From Euzebya sp051004735 (GTDB taxonomy: Bacteria; Actinomycetota; Nitriliruptoria; Euzebyales; Euzebyaceae): a stretch of 64,000 nt of DNA. Below, piece after piece: positions 51,225 through 59,557 of this stretch. A program made the translations under genes and the position numbers. The stretch covers positions 1 through 64,000 of the forward strand of contig JBPCKA010000098.1 in assembly GCA_051004735.1 (NCBI GenBank), in the 5' to 3' direction. Numbering within the stretch: position 1 is the stretch's first letter; every line of letters starts with the position of its first letter. Under the pieces are notes generated by a model. That model had not been told where the DNA came from and did not search any database. It saw nothing but the letters and a program-made list of their open reading frames with translations.

Positions 51225-53957
51225 TCAGCCGCGGTGAAGCTCGTCCCAGACCCGCAGGTCTGGGTCGATGCCGTAGGTCTCGATGGCCTTGGCAGCCATC
51301 TCGGCGTCGACCTCCCCCTCTTTGCTCAACTCGTGCAACACGGCCACGACTATGGATTCGGCATCGATGCGGAAGATCCTGCGCAGAGCCTCACGGGTAT
51401 CGGAGCGACCGAAGCCATCGGTTCCAAGTATTGCGAAGCGACCAGGGATGAAGGGCTCGACCAGGCCGGGCAGGGCCTTTTGGTAATCAGTCACCGCAAC
51501 AAAGGGGCCGCCGCGGGACTGGTTCAGCTTGCGGGTGATCAGCGGCACCTTGGGTTCGGCCGTCGGGTGGTCACGGTTGGTGGTCGAACAGGCCACACCG
51601 TCGCGATGCAGCTGTACCCATCCCGGCACCGACCAGATGTCGGCGGCGACGTCCCACTCCTGGCCCAGCAACTCCTGTGCCTTGATCGCCGCCGGCATGG
51701 CCGAGCCGCTGGACAGCAGTTGCACCCGATGGGTGCGGTCCTCCTCGAACTGACTGAACCGGTAGATCCCGTCCAGGACCCCTTGTTCGTCAAACCCTTC
51801 AGGCATGGGCGGTTGCGGGGTCGGCTCGTTGTAGATCGTCAGGTAGTACATGACGTCCTCGGCCTGTTCACCCATCATCCGGTTGATGCCGTCCTCGGCG
51901 ATCACCGCAAGCTCATAGGCGAAGGAGGGGTCATAGGACTCAACTGCCGGATTGGTCATTGCGAACAGCGGTGAATGGCCATCCTCGTGCTGCAATCCCT
52001 CGCCGTTCAGCGTGGTCCGGCCGGCCGTGGCGCCAAGCAGGAATCCCCGACAGCGCTGGTCCGCCGCCGACCAGATCGAGTCTGCGGTCCGTTGGAAGCC
52101 GAACATCGAATAGAAGATGTAGATCGGCAGCATCGGCTGTTCATGCGTGGCGTAGCTGGATCCAGCTGCGGTGAAGCTGGCCATCGAACCGGCCTCGGTG
52201 ATGCCCTCATGAAGGATCTGGCCGTCGATGGCCTCCTTGTAGCTGAGCAGCATCGCCTGGTCGACCGGCTCATAGGTCTGCCCGTGGACGTTGTAGATCT
52301 TCTTGGTCGGAAACAACGAGTCCATGCCGAACGTGCGGGCCTCGTCGGGGATGATCGGCACGATTCGGTCGCCCAGGCCCTTGTGCTTGAACAGGTCCTT
52401 CAGCAGCCGCACGAACGCCATCGTGGTGGCGATCTCCTGATTTCCCGACCCCTGCTTCAGCTCTGCGTAGACCTCCTTGCCCGGCAGCTCCACTCCCCGG
52501 ACCTGGAACTTGCGGCTGGGGATGAAGCCACCCAGTTCGTGGCGTCGCTGCAGCATGTACTCGATCTCATCTGACCCCTCACCCGGGTGGTAGTAGGGCG
52601 GCAGATCCCCCTCAAGCTCTGAATCGGGAATCTCCAGGTACAGCCGGTCACGGAAGGTCTTCAGGGCCTTGCGGGTCAGCTTCTTCATCTGGTGGGTGGC
52701 GTTTCGCGCCTCGAAGTCGGGACCAAGCGTCCAGCCCTTGATCGTCTTGGCCAGGATCACCGTGGGCTGACCGGTGTGCTCAGTGGCTGCCTTGAACGCG
52801 GCGTAAACCTTGCGGTAGTCATGGCCGCCGCGGTCAAGGACCGGCAAGTCCTGCTCGGTCAGACCGGACTGGTCAAGGATCCGTTGCAGTTCTGGGCTGT
52901 TGAAGAAGTGCTCGCGGATGTACTGGCCATCTTTGGTGGTATAGGTCTGAAACTGTCCGTCAGGCGTCTTGTTCATCTGCTCAACCAGGTCGCCGTTCAC
53001 GTCCAGGCTGAGCAGCCGGTCCCATTTGCGGCCCCACACGACCTTGATGACGTTCCACCCCGCCCCACGGAACAGCGACTCCAACTCCTGGATGATCTTG
53101 CCGTTGCCACGTACCGGGCCATCCAGGCCCTGCAGGTTGCAGTTGACCACCCAGACCAGGTTGTCCAACTCCTCGCGACTGGCGACGGTGAGGGCGCCCT
53201 GAGCCTCGGGCTCATCCATCTCACCGTCACCCACGAATGCCCAGACCCGCTGCTGATCGGTGTCGGTGATCCCCCGGTTGTGCAGGTACTTGTTGAAACG
53301 GGCCTGATAGATGGAGTTGAGGGATCCAAGCCCCATGCTGACCGTCGGGAACTCCCAGAACTCAGGCATCAGCCGCGGATGGGGGTAGCTGGACAGGCCC
53401 CCGACCTGCGTCTCCTGACGGAACACGTCCAGTTCCTCGGTCGTCAGGCGCCCTTCCAGGTAGGCGCGGGCGTAGATGCCGGGCGAGCCGTGGCCCTGGA
53501 TGAACAGTTGATCGCCGCCTCCCTCGTGCTCCCGGCCGCGAAAGAAGTGGTTGAAACCGACCTCGTACAGGCTGGCCGCCGACGCATAGGTGGCGATGTG
53601 CCCCCCAACACCGACGCCCGGGCGTTGGGCACGGGTGACCATCACCGCCGCATTCCAACGGATGTAGGCGCGGATCCGACGTTCGATGTGCTCATCACCC
53701 GGAAAGTCGGGCTCGCGTGACGGGGGGATGGTGTTGATGTAGTCCGTGGAGCGCAACGCCGGGACGCCGACGCCGACTTCTCTGGACTTCTCCAGCAGGC
53801 GGAGCATGAGATATCGCGCACGCTCGCGCCCGTGGTGGGCGACGACGGCGTCCAGCGAATCGATCCACTCCTGGGTCTCAGCGGGGTCGATATCGGGAAG
53901 CTGGGTCGGCATCCCGTCGGTGATGATGCGTTGTGGGTCGCGGTGCAGATCGCTCAC
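51225..53957 (-). CDS. aceE: Pyruvate dehydrogenase E1 component, homodimeric
   Basis: 910 residues from a GTG at 53957, normal for AceE. It decarboxylates pyruvate with thiamine diphosphate and passes the acetyl group to E2 lipoyl domains. The ThDP motif is VWAFVGDGEMDEPEAQGAL followed by VVNCNLQGLDGP. HHGRERARYLMLRLLEKSRE and SYPHPRLMPEFWEFPTVSMG are family landmarks. Actinobacteria use this homodimeric type in a mixed PDH/ODH complex. E2 and E3 are not in the window. Confidence 0.96.
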   Translation of the reverse strand: MSDLHRDPQRIITDGMPTQLPDIDPAETQEWIDSLDAVVAHHGRERARYLMLRLLEKSREVGVGVPALRSTDYINTIPPSREPDFPGDEHIERRIRAYIRWNAAVMVTRAQRPGVGVGGHIATYASAASLYEVGFNHFFRGREHEGGGDQLFIQGHGSPGIYARAYLEGRLTTEELDVFRQETQVGGLSSYPHPRLMPEFWEFPTVSMGLGSLNSIYQARFNKYLHNRGITDTDQQRVWAFVGDGEMDEPEAQGALTVASREELDNLVWVVNCNLQGLDGPVRGNGKIIQELESLFRGAGWNVIKVVWGRKWDRLLSLDVNGDLVEQMNKTPDGQFQTYTTKDGQYIREHFFNSPELQRILDQSGLTEQDLPVLDRGGHDYRKVYAAFKAATEHTGQPTVILAKTIKGWTLGPDFEARNATHQMKKLTRKALKTFRDRLYLEIPDSELEGDLPPYYHPGEGSDEIEYMLQRRHELGGFIPSRKFQVRGVELPGKEVYAELKQGSGNQEIATTMAFVRLLKDLFKHKGLGDRIVPIIPDEARTFGMDSLFPTKKIYNVHGQTYEPVDQAMLLSYKEAIDGQILHEGITEAGSMASFTAAGSSYATHEQPMLPIYIFYSMFGFQRTADSIWSAADQRCRGFLLGATAGRTTLNGEGLQHEDGHSPLFAMTNPAVESYDPSFAYELAVIAEDGINRMMGEQAEDVMYYLTIYNEPTPQPPMPEGFDEQGVLDGIYRFSQFEEDRTHRVQLLSSGSAMPAAIKAQELLGQEWDVAADIWSVPGWVQLHRDGVACSTTNRDHPTAEPKVPLITRKLNQSRGGPFVAVTDYQKALPGLVEPFIPGRFAILGTDGFGRSDTREALRRIFRIDAESIVVAVLHELSKEGEVDAEMAAKAIETYGIDPDLRVWDELHRG

Positions 53958-54107
53958 GGTGTGCCTTCCATGGCCTTGCGGGGTGGCAACAGCCTATGCG
54001 GCGCGCCGGCCGAGGGAACACCCGAATTGCCATGTTGGTGCGTACCGTCTGACAGACCGGAGACGGACCCGCCTGGCTGGGTGGGCGAGGGCGTATCCTG
54101 CCGCGTC

Positions 54108-54557
54108 ATGAACCTGTCTCGACCCCTCATCTTCGTCCTTGTGCCCCTCACATGGCTGTTGATGGCCTGCAGTCCACAGGCCTTGGCTTTCACCATCGGT
54201 GAATGCGTGAATGTTCCGGACGGCAACGAGATCAACGAGTATGAGACGGTCGACTGTGCGCAGGCACACGACAGCGAGGTGTTCGCACTTCCACAACGTC
54301 CTGAGGGTGCCGACGACGCCTATCCCGGACAAGAGGCACTGCAGACCTTCGCCGCTGAACGCTGTCAGTCGGAGTTCGAGTCCTACGTCGGCACTCCCTA
54401 CGAGCAGTCGGCCTTCTACTACACCGTGCTGGTGCCCAGCCAGGATTCATGGGATCAGGCCGAGGACCGCGAGATCGTGTGTCTGCTGGTCGGCGACCTC
54501 CAGGACGACGGCACCTTTTCCCAGCTCGAGGGACCCAAGGCCGGCAGCGGCGAGTAG
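54108..54557 (+). CDS. Septum-formation-domain lipoprotein
   Basis: 149 residues from the ATG at 54108. Signal peptide with lipobox LLMAC at about 18-22. The mature part has the Septum_form pattern: FTIGECVNVPD, VDCAQAHDSEVFALPQRPEG, AERCQSEFESYVG, and PSQDSWDQAEDREIVCLL, with four conserved Cys likely in two disulfides. Actinobacterial proteins of this family have been linked to division and the cell envelope; the exact role is unknown. Divergent from aceE, with 150 bp between. Confidence 0.85.
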   Translation: MNLSRPLIFVLVPLTWLLMACSPQALAFTIGECVNVPDGNEINEYETVDCAQAHDSEVFALPQRPEGADDAYPGQEALQTFAAERCQSEFESYVGTPYEQSAFYYTVLVPSQDSWDQAEDREIVCLLVGDLQDDGTFSQLEGPKAGSGE

Positions 54558-54571
54558 CCCGTCGGATCCGC

Positions 54572-54847
54572 TCAACGAGCGACTGGATTGGTCCAGGTCA
54601 CCTCGCCGAATCGGGCGAAATCACTATCAGCGCTGACCATGCCCATCCCGTGCTCGATGCACAAGGCCGCGAGCGCTGCGTCGCTGACAAGCCCGGCCCG
54701 TAGATCGAGGTCAACCAGGAGCCGACCCAAGATCTGGCGATGTCCTCGTCCGGGGTGGGGCACCCACGCTGCTGGTGCATCAAGCCATTCCTCAACGTGC
54801 TGCCACGCCTCAGCTGGAGTGAGTGGCTGGCGTGTCGCCCGCAGCAC
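54572..54847 (-). pseudogene. VapC PIN toxin with its N-terminal half deleted
   Basis: 91 codons from a GTG that shares one base with the antitoxin stop. The product matches only the C-terminal half of a VapC: LRATRQPLTPAEAWQHVEEW, then VSDAALAALCIEHG and SADSDFARFGEVTW. A full VapC begins with about 45 residues carrying the first catalytic Asp (DxN) and a Glu. Those are missing, so the RNase should be dead. The deletion joined the antitoxin stop directly to the toxin's middle. Confidence 0.75.
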
Positions 54848-55077
54848 TACCGTGCCTCGGCGCCCTCAAGCAGGTCAAGGGCGTCCGCCACGTTGGAGAC
54901 GTCAACCGTCAGTCCGAGTGCATGGCTGCGAGGCACGAACAATGGGCGATCCGACGTCGTGTTCATGCCGCGACGGATCAGCTCGTTGACCGCGTCGCTG
55001 ACACCCCGGCCCTCTTCCTTGCGGAGCCGCTCCACTTCCTTGGCCGTATCAGGCGCGAACTCCACCGTGGGCCTCAT
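54847..55077 (-). CDS. vapB: VapB-like ribbon-helix-helix antitoxin
   Basis: 76 residues. The N-terminal ribbon-helix-helix (RPTVEFAPDTAKEVERLRKE; GVSDAVNELIRRGM) should bind operator DNA as a dimer. The C-terminal half, including PLFVPRSHALGLTVDVSNVA, would wrap around the toxin. Length and order are typical of VapB. The cognate toxin downstream is truncated, so this antitoxin may now serve only as a repressor or may neutralise related toxins. It lies 30 bp after the neighbouring PIN gene on the same strand. Confidence 0.82.
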   Translation of the reverse strand: MRPTVEFAPDTAKEVERLRKEEGRGVSDAVNELIRRGMNTTSDRPLFVPRSHALGLTVDVSNVADALDLLEGAEAR

Positions 55078-55107
55078 GCAACGAATGTAGCACGCGCGTG
55101 CGTGAGT

Positions 55108-55521
55108 TCAGATCTGCTCGATGATCACGGTCAACTTCATCGCCTTGGCTGTTGGCCACTTCCGGTCGGTCGTGATCAGGTGGCCGGCGCCGGAGGTCGC
55201 TGCTGTCGCGATGACCAATGCGTCCGGCAGCTTCAACGACCGGTGTCCTGCGCGAAGGACGGCCGCTTGGGTCGCGACTTCCGCGTTGAGTTCCACGACG
55301 GACACGGGGAGCCGATCGACCACCGTGCGGACGAGTTCCATTGCCTTCGGGTCGTGTCGAGCAGGTCCGACGAGACACTCCGCAAGAGCCGAGGCGGCGA
55401 TCGAAAGCCGGTCGCTGCAATCGAGAGCATTGGACAGGGTGGCCCGTGCGGCGTCGTGGTGGGAGTCGTCGCGGTCGAGGAAGGCAATGATCACCCCGGC
55501 GTCGAGGTGGATCAGTCCCAT
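55108..55521 (-). CDS. vapC: PIN-domain toxin (VapC-like RNase)
   Basis: 137 residues. Metal-binding acids of the PIN fold are visible: HLDAGVIIAFLDRDDSHHDA (first Asp), SALAECLVGPARHD (Glu), LPDALVIATA (Asp) and TTDRKWP. It should be a Mg-dependent endoribonuclease. The ATG overlaps the end of the AbrB-type antitoxin by ten bases, typical of toxin-antitoxin coupling. Unlike the neighbouring locus, this pair is complete. Confidence 0.9.
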   Translation of the reverse strand: MGLIHLDAGVIIAFLDRDDSHHDAARATLSNALDCSDRLSIAASALAECLVGPARHDPKAMELVRTVVDRLPVSVVELNAEVATQAAVLRAGHRSLKLPDALVIATAATSGAGHLITTDRKWPTAKAMKLTVIIEQI

Positions 55522-55757
55522 TCGGAACGAAGCTCGTCCAACTCCCCGGGACGGTACGCGCCGGTCAATGCTCCCGCGAACTCGGCGACGACATCGTGTT
55601 CGCGTTCCAGAATGACCCGTCCCGCTCCGTCTGCGTGAGCCACCACGCGGTCGCCGACTTCGAGTCCGGCATTGCGAAGCGCGTCGGCCGGAATCGTGAT
55701 CTGATTCTTGGAACTGATGGTGGAGGCACCTCGTCGCCGTTTCTTTACCTTTGCCAT
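55512..55757 (-). CDS. AbrB/SpoVT-type antitoxin
   Basis: 81 residues from the ATG at 55757. The swapped-hairpin AbrB domain reads STISSKNQITIPADALRNAG then LEVGDRVVAHADGAGRVIL, with a basic N-terminus (MAKVKKRRRG) that should contact DNA. The acidic C-terminal part (ELDELRSEWD) is suited to bind the toxin. It precedes and overlaps the PIN toxin gene and probably represses the pair's promoter, where an inverted repeat spans its start codon. Confidence 0.88.
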   Translation of the reverse strand: MAKVKKRRRGASTISSKNQITIPADALRNAGLEVGDRVVAHADGAGRVILEREHDVVAEFAGALTGAYRPGELDELRSEWD

Positions 55758-55773
55758 GAATGTAAGGGTAAAG
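55743..55773. promoter_or_regulatory. Inverted repeat across the antitoxin start codon, candidate TA operator
   Basis: CTTTACC (55743-55749) and GGTAAAG (55767-55773) are perfect 7-bp arms with a 17-bp spacer that contains the antitoxin ATG. Placement suits autorepression by the AbrB-type antitoxin, but the spacing has not been compared with known operators. Confidence 0.35.
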
Positions 55774-55805
55774 CTGAGAGTGGACTTGGTCAAGGTCCGG
55801 GATTT

Positions 55806-56084
55806 CTATTCCGGGCTCTGCATCTGTTGCTTGATCCTCTTGCAGTCAGGACAGACCGGGAACTGCGATCCGTCCCGGCTGGGAACCCACTTCTTGCCGC
55901 ACAGCGCCCGGATCGGCACGCCGGTCACCATTGACTGGGTGACCTTGGCCTTGGGATTCTTGCCCCAGACGTAATGGGCGAACCGGTCATGGTCGCCGGG
56001 CTCCCCCGGTGACAGGCGTTCGTCGGTGCGCGTGTCCTCGTCGATGTCTGGGACGACGAACGGCTTGGTGGTGGTATCGCTCAT
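55806..56084 (-). CDS. DUF3039 family protein
   Basis: 92 residues from the ATG at 56084. Family features: a polar N-terminus, DRFAHYVWGKNPKAKVT, GVPIRALCGKKWVPSRD and PVCPDCKRI. The Cys in LCGK and the two in CPDC suggest a zinc site. Universally present in many actinobacteria, function unknown. Next to the toxin-antitoxin genes but probably unrelated to them. Confidence 0.9.
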   Translation of the reverse strand: MSDTTTKPFVVPDIDEDTRTDERLSPGEPGDHDRFAHYVWGKNPKAKVTQSMVTGVPIRALCGKKWVPSRDGSQFPVCPDCKRIKQQMQSPE

Positions 56085-56163
56085 GGGCTGGCCCCTGGAT
56101 GAGGATGACATGTCGGGCGGCAGACGGTGCCCGCCACCCTACCGACCATGACAGGGTGGTGGT

Positions 56164-57036
56164 ATGCGACCTGCGATGCCGCTCGTGCGACTGTCCACCT
56201 ACTCAATCGTCGGGGCCGACCCGCAAACCAACCAGGTCGGGGTGGCGGTGCAGTCAAAGTTCCTTGCCGTCGGCGCCATCGTGCCCTGGGCCAAAGGAGG
56301 CGTCGGTGCCTGCGCGGTTCAGGCCTTCCCCGATGTGACGGTGGGCCCACGGGCGCTTGAGCACCTTGAGGCCGGTCAGGACCCGGCAGACATCCTGCGC
56401 CGGGAAATGGAAGGTGACCCCATGGCCTCGCAGCGCCAGACCGGGTTGGTCGCTGCCGACGGGCGTTCGGCCAGCCACACCGGAGAGGACTGCTTTGGAT
56501 GGCGTGGCCACCTGACCGGACCTGGGTTTGCCGCCCAGGGCAACGTGCTGGCCGGGCCTGAAGTCGTTCAGGCGATGGGTCGCGTCTTCAGCGACTCGGC
56601 CACCCGGCCGCTGGCGCACCGCCTGCTGGACACCCTCCAGGCCGGACAGGACGCGGGCGGAGAGAAGCGGGGGATGGAGTCTGCCGCCCTGCTCGTGTGC
56701 CAGCCCGGCGGTGGGTACGGCGGCAACCATGACCGTCTGGTCGACCTACGCGTCGATCACGACGATGACCCCATCACCCGACTGGTCCAGTTGCTGGCGG
56801 TACGCGACTACTACTTCGACCGCGCCCCCCAGCAGGAATGGGTTCCCCTGGACGCCCCGCTGATGAATGAGGTGTCCGCGAGGCTAACGGGCAATGGGTG
56901 GATGCAGGCCGGGCAACCGCTGGATCAGGCGCTGATGGGCTATCTGGGCTGGGAGAACCTCGAGGAACGCTGGACCGACAGCGACACGATCGACCCTGTG
57001 GCGTTGGCTCATCTGCGGAAGCATCTGCCTCGCTGA
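56164..57036 (+). CDS. DUF1028 family protein (Ntn-hydrolase-like fold)
   Basis: 290 residues from the ATG at 56164; an ATG four codons later is possible. DUF1028 motifs: LSTYSIVGADPQTNQVGVAV near the start, KGGVGACAVQAFPDV, then RQTGLVAADGRSASHTGEDC and FAAQGNVLAGPEVV. A C-terminal extension of about 80 residues includes a peptidoglycan-binding-like segment. The family has a proteasome/Ntn-like sandwich and is present in many bacteria. Its reaction is not established. Convergent with the EF-G paralogue. Confidence 0.9.
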   Translation: MRPAMPLVRLSTYSIVGADPQTNQVGVAVQSKFLAVGAIVPWAKGGVGACAVQAFPDVTVGPRALEHLEAGQDPADILRREMEGDPMASQRQTGLVAADGRSASHTGEDCFGWRGHLTGPGFAAQGNVLAGPEVVQAMGRVFSDSATRPLAHRLLDTLQAGQDAGGEKRGMESAALLVCQPGGGYGGNHDRLVDLRVDHDDDPITRLVQLLAVRDYYFDRAPQQEWVPLDAPLMNEVSARLTGNGWMQAGQPLDQALMGYLGWENLEERWTDSDTIDPVALAHLRKHLPR

Positions 57037-57060
57037 CACGCATTCGCCCGCCCTCGCGGC

Positions 57061-59115
57061 TCAGGTTGGGTTGATGGTCCGGACCAGGTGTGAGGGCAGG
57101 GGGTCGTGACGGTCGTGACGCACACTGAACCGTCCGCGACCATGGGTGGCCGAACGCAGGTCGACGGCATAGGAAACGATCTCGGCAGTGGGGACCGACG
57201 CGATGATCATCACCTCGTCGGGGGCCTCACCGGTGGCGGTCCCCTCGATCTGGCCGCGGCGCTGCTGGAGGTCGCCCATGACCTCACCCTGGAGATCGAC
57301 CGGAACACTCACCTCAAGGTGACTGATCGGTTCCAACACCACCACGCCGGCATTTGGCAACGCCGAGCGCAGGGCCAGGGAACCGGCCATCTTGAAGCTC
57401 ATCTCATCAGAGTCGACGGAGTGAAACTTCCCGTCGATCACAGTCGCGGCCAGGTCCACCAATGGGAAGCCATGTAAGCCGCCCCGTGTCATTGATTCCT
57501 TTATGCCCGCACCCACAGCTGGGATCAGACCTTTGGGGATGGCGCCTCCGACCACCTCGCTGGTGAAGGAGAACCCTGAGCCCGGTTCGCAGGGCTCGAA
57601 GCGGACCTCAGCGACCCCGAACTGGCCGCGCCCCCCCGACTGCTTCCTATGCCTGCCCTGCGCTGTGACCGGACGCGTGATCGTCTCGCGGTAGGCAATC
57701 TGCACGACTTCGGTCGTGACCTCAACCCCATAGCGACGACGCAGACGGTCAAGCGTCACTTGCACCTGGGTGGCCCCTGTCCCCCACAGCACGGTTTGGT
57801 GGGTCTCGTCGTTGCGGAGAAGGCTCAGTGCCCGGTCCTCGACCAACAGCTTTGACAGCGCGACAGCCAAACGGTCCTCCTCGCCACTGCGAGCGCTGCT
57901 GATCGCCACGCCATGCACCGACTGAGGTGCCTCGGGCAATATCGCCTGCCACCCGCGAGCGCTGTCGCACAGGGTGTCGCCCGTCCGCACGTCACCAAGC
58001 TTGCTGACCGCGGCGATGCCGCCGGCGACCACGTCGTCAACGGTGTCATGGTGGATGCCACGCAACTGCAGCAGAGCGTGGAAACGTTCCTTGTCGCCCG
58101 TCCGTGAGTTGACCAGGACGTCGTCACTGTGCAGCGTCCCGCTGAGCACCCGGAAATAGGTGATCTGCCCGACGTAGTCATCGGCCCTGGTACGAAACAC
58201 CACGACCACCAATGGCCCGTGGGGGTCGGCGGGGACCGTCATCACCTGGCCCGCCACGTCAACCGGGAAACCGGCCAGATCTGAGGGGGCAGGGCCGACA
58301 TGGCAGATGAACTCAAGCAGTCGGTCCACACCGATGGGTTGGGTCGCCGAGCCGACCAGTACCGGAAAGACCTCTGCGGCCTCGACCCCCTGGTGCAGTG
58401 CCTCCTCCAGTTGCGCGGCGGTGGGCGCCTGCCCCTCGAGGTAGCGCTCGAGCAGCGAATCCTGCGTGGTCACGACATCCTCGACCAGTTGCTCATGGGC
58501 GGCGCGCTCGATCTGGACTAGCTGCTCCGGAATCACCTCCGACTCCTCAGGACGACCGGTGTCGTACAGGAACACGTGCTGTGTCAACAGGTCAGCGACG
58601 CCGTGAAAGGCCGCCTGCTCGCCGACCGGCAGCTCCACCAGTTCCACCCCGGCACCGAAACGCTGACGAATCTGTTCAAGGATGATCTGGAAGGGCTCGC
58701 GGGCACGGTCCATCCGGTTGAGAAAAATCAGCCGGGGGACACCCATGCGGCTGGCGTGGCGCCACAGCAGCACGTCATCGGTCTGCACTCCTGCGGCAGT
58801 GTCAACCACGAAGACCGCCAGATCGGCAACGGCCATCCCGATGACGGCGGCATCCACGAAGTCGGGGTAGCCCGGTGTGTCAAACAGCGTCAGGCGATGG
58901 TCACCGCTGTCAAAAGTCGCAATTGAAAGATCCACTGACTGTGTGCGTTGATGTTCCTCGGGCGAGGTGTCGCTGGTGGTGGTGCCGTCTTCGACACGGC
59001 CCAACCGTGACAGCACACCGGCCCTGAACAACATGGCCTCGACCAGCGAGGTCTTGCCGGTGCCCGCATGCCCGACCAGGGCAACGTTTCGTATCTGGTC
59101 GACACCGATGTCCAT
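57061..59115 (-). CDS. Elongation factor G-like GTPase (EF-G2 type)
   Basis: 684 residues. G1 GHAGTGKTS, G3 DTPG in LTLFDTPGYPDF, and G4 NRMD (canonical NKxD with Arg). Domain II and domain IV signatures (RGGLHGFPLVDLAATV; EPISHLEVSVP) show the full EF-G layout. It is not the usual fusA, which would sit with rpsL/rpsG/tuf. It belongs to the actinobacterial EF-G-like group (mycobacterial FusA2-type), whose role is unclear: a specialised translocation or ribosome-rescue factor. Domain IV contains VDSDEMSFKMAGSLALR as in true EF-G. Confidence 0.92.
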   Translation of the reverse strand: MDIGVDQIRNVALVGHAGTGKTSLVEAMLFRAGVLSRLGRVEDGTTTSDTSPEEHQRTQSVDLSIATFDSGDHRLTLFDTPGYPDFVDAAVIGMAVADLAVFVVDTAAGVQTDDVLLWRHASRMGVPRLIFLNRMDRAREPFQIILEQIRQRFGAGVELVELPVGEQAAFHGVADLLTQHVFLYDTGRPEESEVIPEQLVQIERAAHEQLVEDVVTTQDSLLERYLEGQAPTAAQLEEALHQGVEAAEVFPVLVGSATQPIGVDRLLEFICHVGPAPSDLAGFPVDVAGQVMTVPADPHGPLVVVVFRTRADDYVGQITYFRVLSGTLHSDDVLVNSRTGDKERFHALLQLRGIHHDTVDDVVAGGIAAVSKLGDVRTGDTLCDSARGWQAILPEAPQSVHGVAISSARSGEEDRLAVALSKLLVEDRALSLLRNDETHQTVLWGTGATQVQVTLDRLRRRYGVEVTTEVVQIAYRETITRPVTAQGRHRKQSGGRGQFGVAEVRFEPCEPGSGFSFTSEVVGGAIPKGLIPAVGAGIKESMTRGGLHGFPLVDLAATVIDGKFHSVDSDEMSFKMAGSLALRSALPNAGVVVLEPISHLEVSVPVDLQGEVMGDLQQRRGQIEGTATGEAPDEVMIIASVPTAEIVSYAVDLRSATHGRGRFSVRHDRHDPLPSHLVRTINPT

Positions 59116-59190
59116 GACGTCTTGCTCCGCGACGCGTTCGGGATGCGTCAGGCTAGCAAGGGGGCAGCCAACGCAATAGGCGGATCACAT

Positions 59191-59487
59191 TCAGTCCCAG
59201 ATCCGATCAAGACGCCATATCTGATCCCCATCGATCGGGCCCTCGGCGACCAACTCATAGATGCCACGGGCAGGCGTTCCGTTCTGGGCCTCAACCCTCC
59301 AGAGGTCACGTTGCGGCACTTCTACTCCGCCGGACCAGTAAGCCGCGTCCTCCCGCCAGTGACCGAGGACCGCCAGCACACGGTATCGGCCGCCGCGCCA
59401 GACGAACACCGTCGGAGCAGGACAGGCATCGAACTGGACGCAGATCTCGGTCTGCACCTGCACGCTCTCCCGGTACCGCTTCGTCAT
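59191..59487 (-). CDS. DUF6504-like small protein
   Basis: 98 residues from the ATG at 59487, with AGGAGA upstream. The sequence starts KRYRESVQVQ and holds FVWRGGRYRVLAVLGHWRED, a pattern found in short actinobacterial proteins that often lie next to Y-family or DnaE2 polymerase genes. Here it is 17 kb from those. It ends YELVAEGPIDGDQIWRLDRI, predicting an all-beta fold. Function unknown. The gene stands between the EF-G paralogue and rocD. Confidence 0.72.
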   Translation of the reverse strand: MTKRYRESVQVQTEICVQFDACPAPTVFVWRGGRYRVLAVLGHWREDAAYWSGGVEVPQRDLWRVEAQNGTPARGIYELVAEGPIDGDQIWRLDRIWD

Positions 59488-59557
59488 GTCGCCGTCTCCT
59501 GAGTAGGAGCTGGCTATCGTACACCTGTTCGATTCAGTCATGCAATGGGCTAACGGT

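Noticed and set aside
54572..54847. The truncated VapC as a functional short toxin
   Set aside because: The first PIN catalytic Asp and the Glu are absent from the frame, so RNase activity is not expected.
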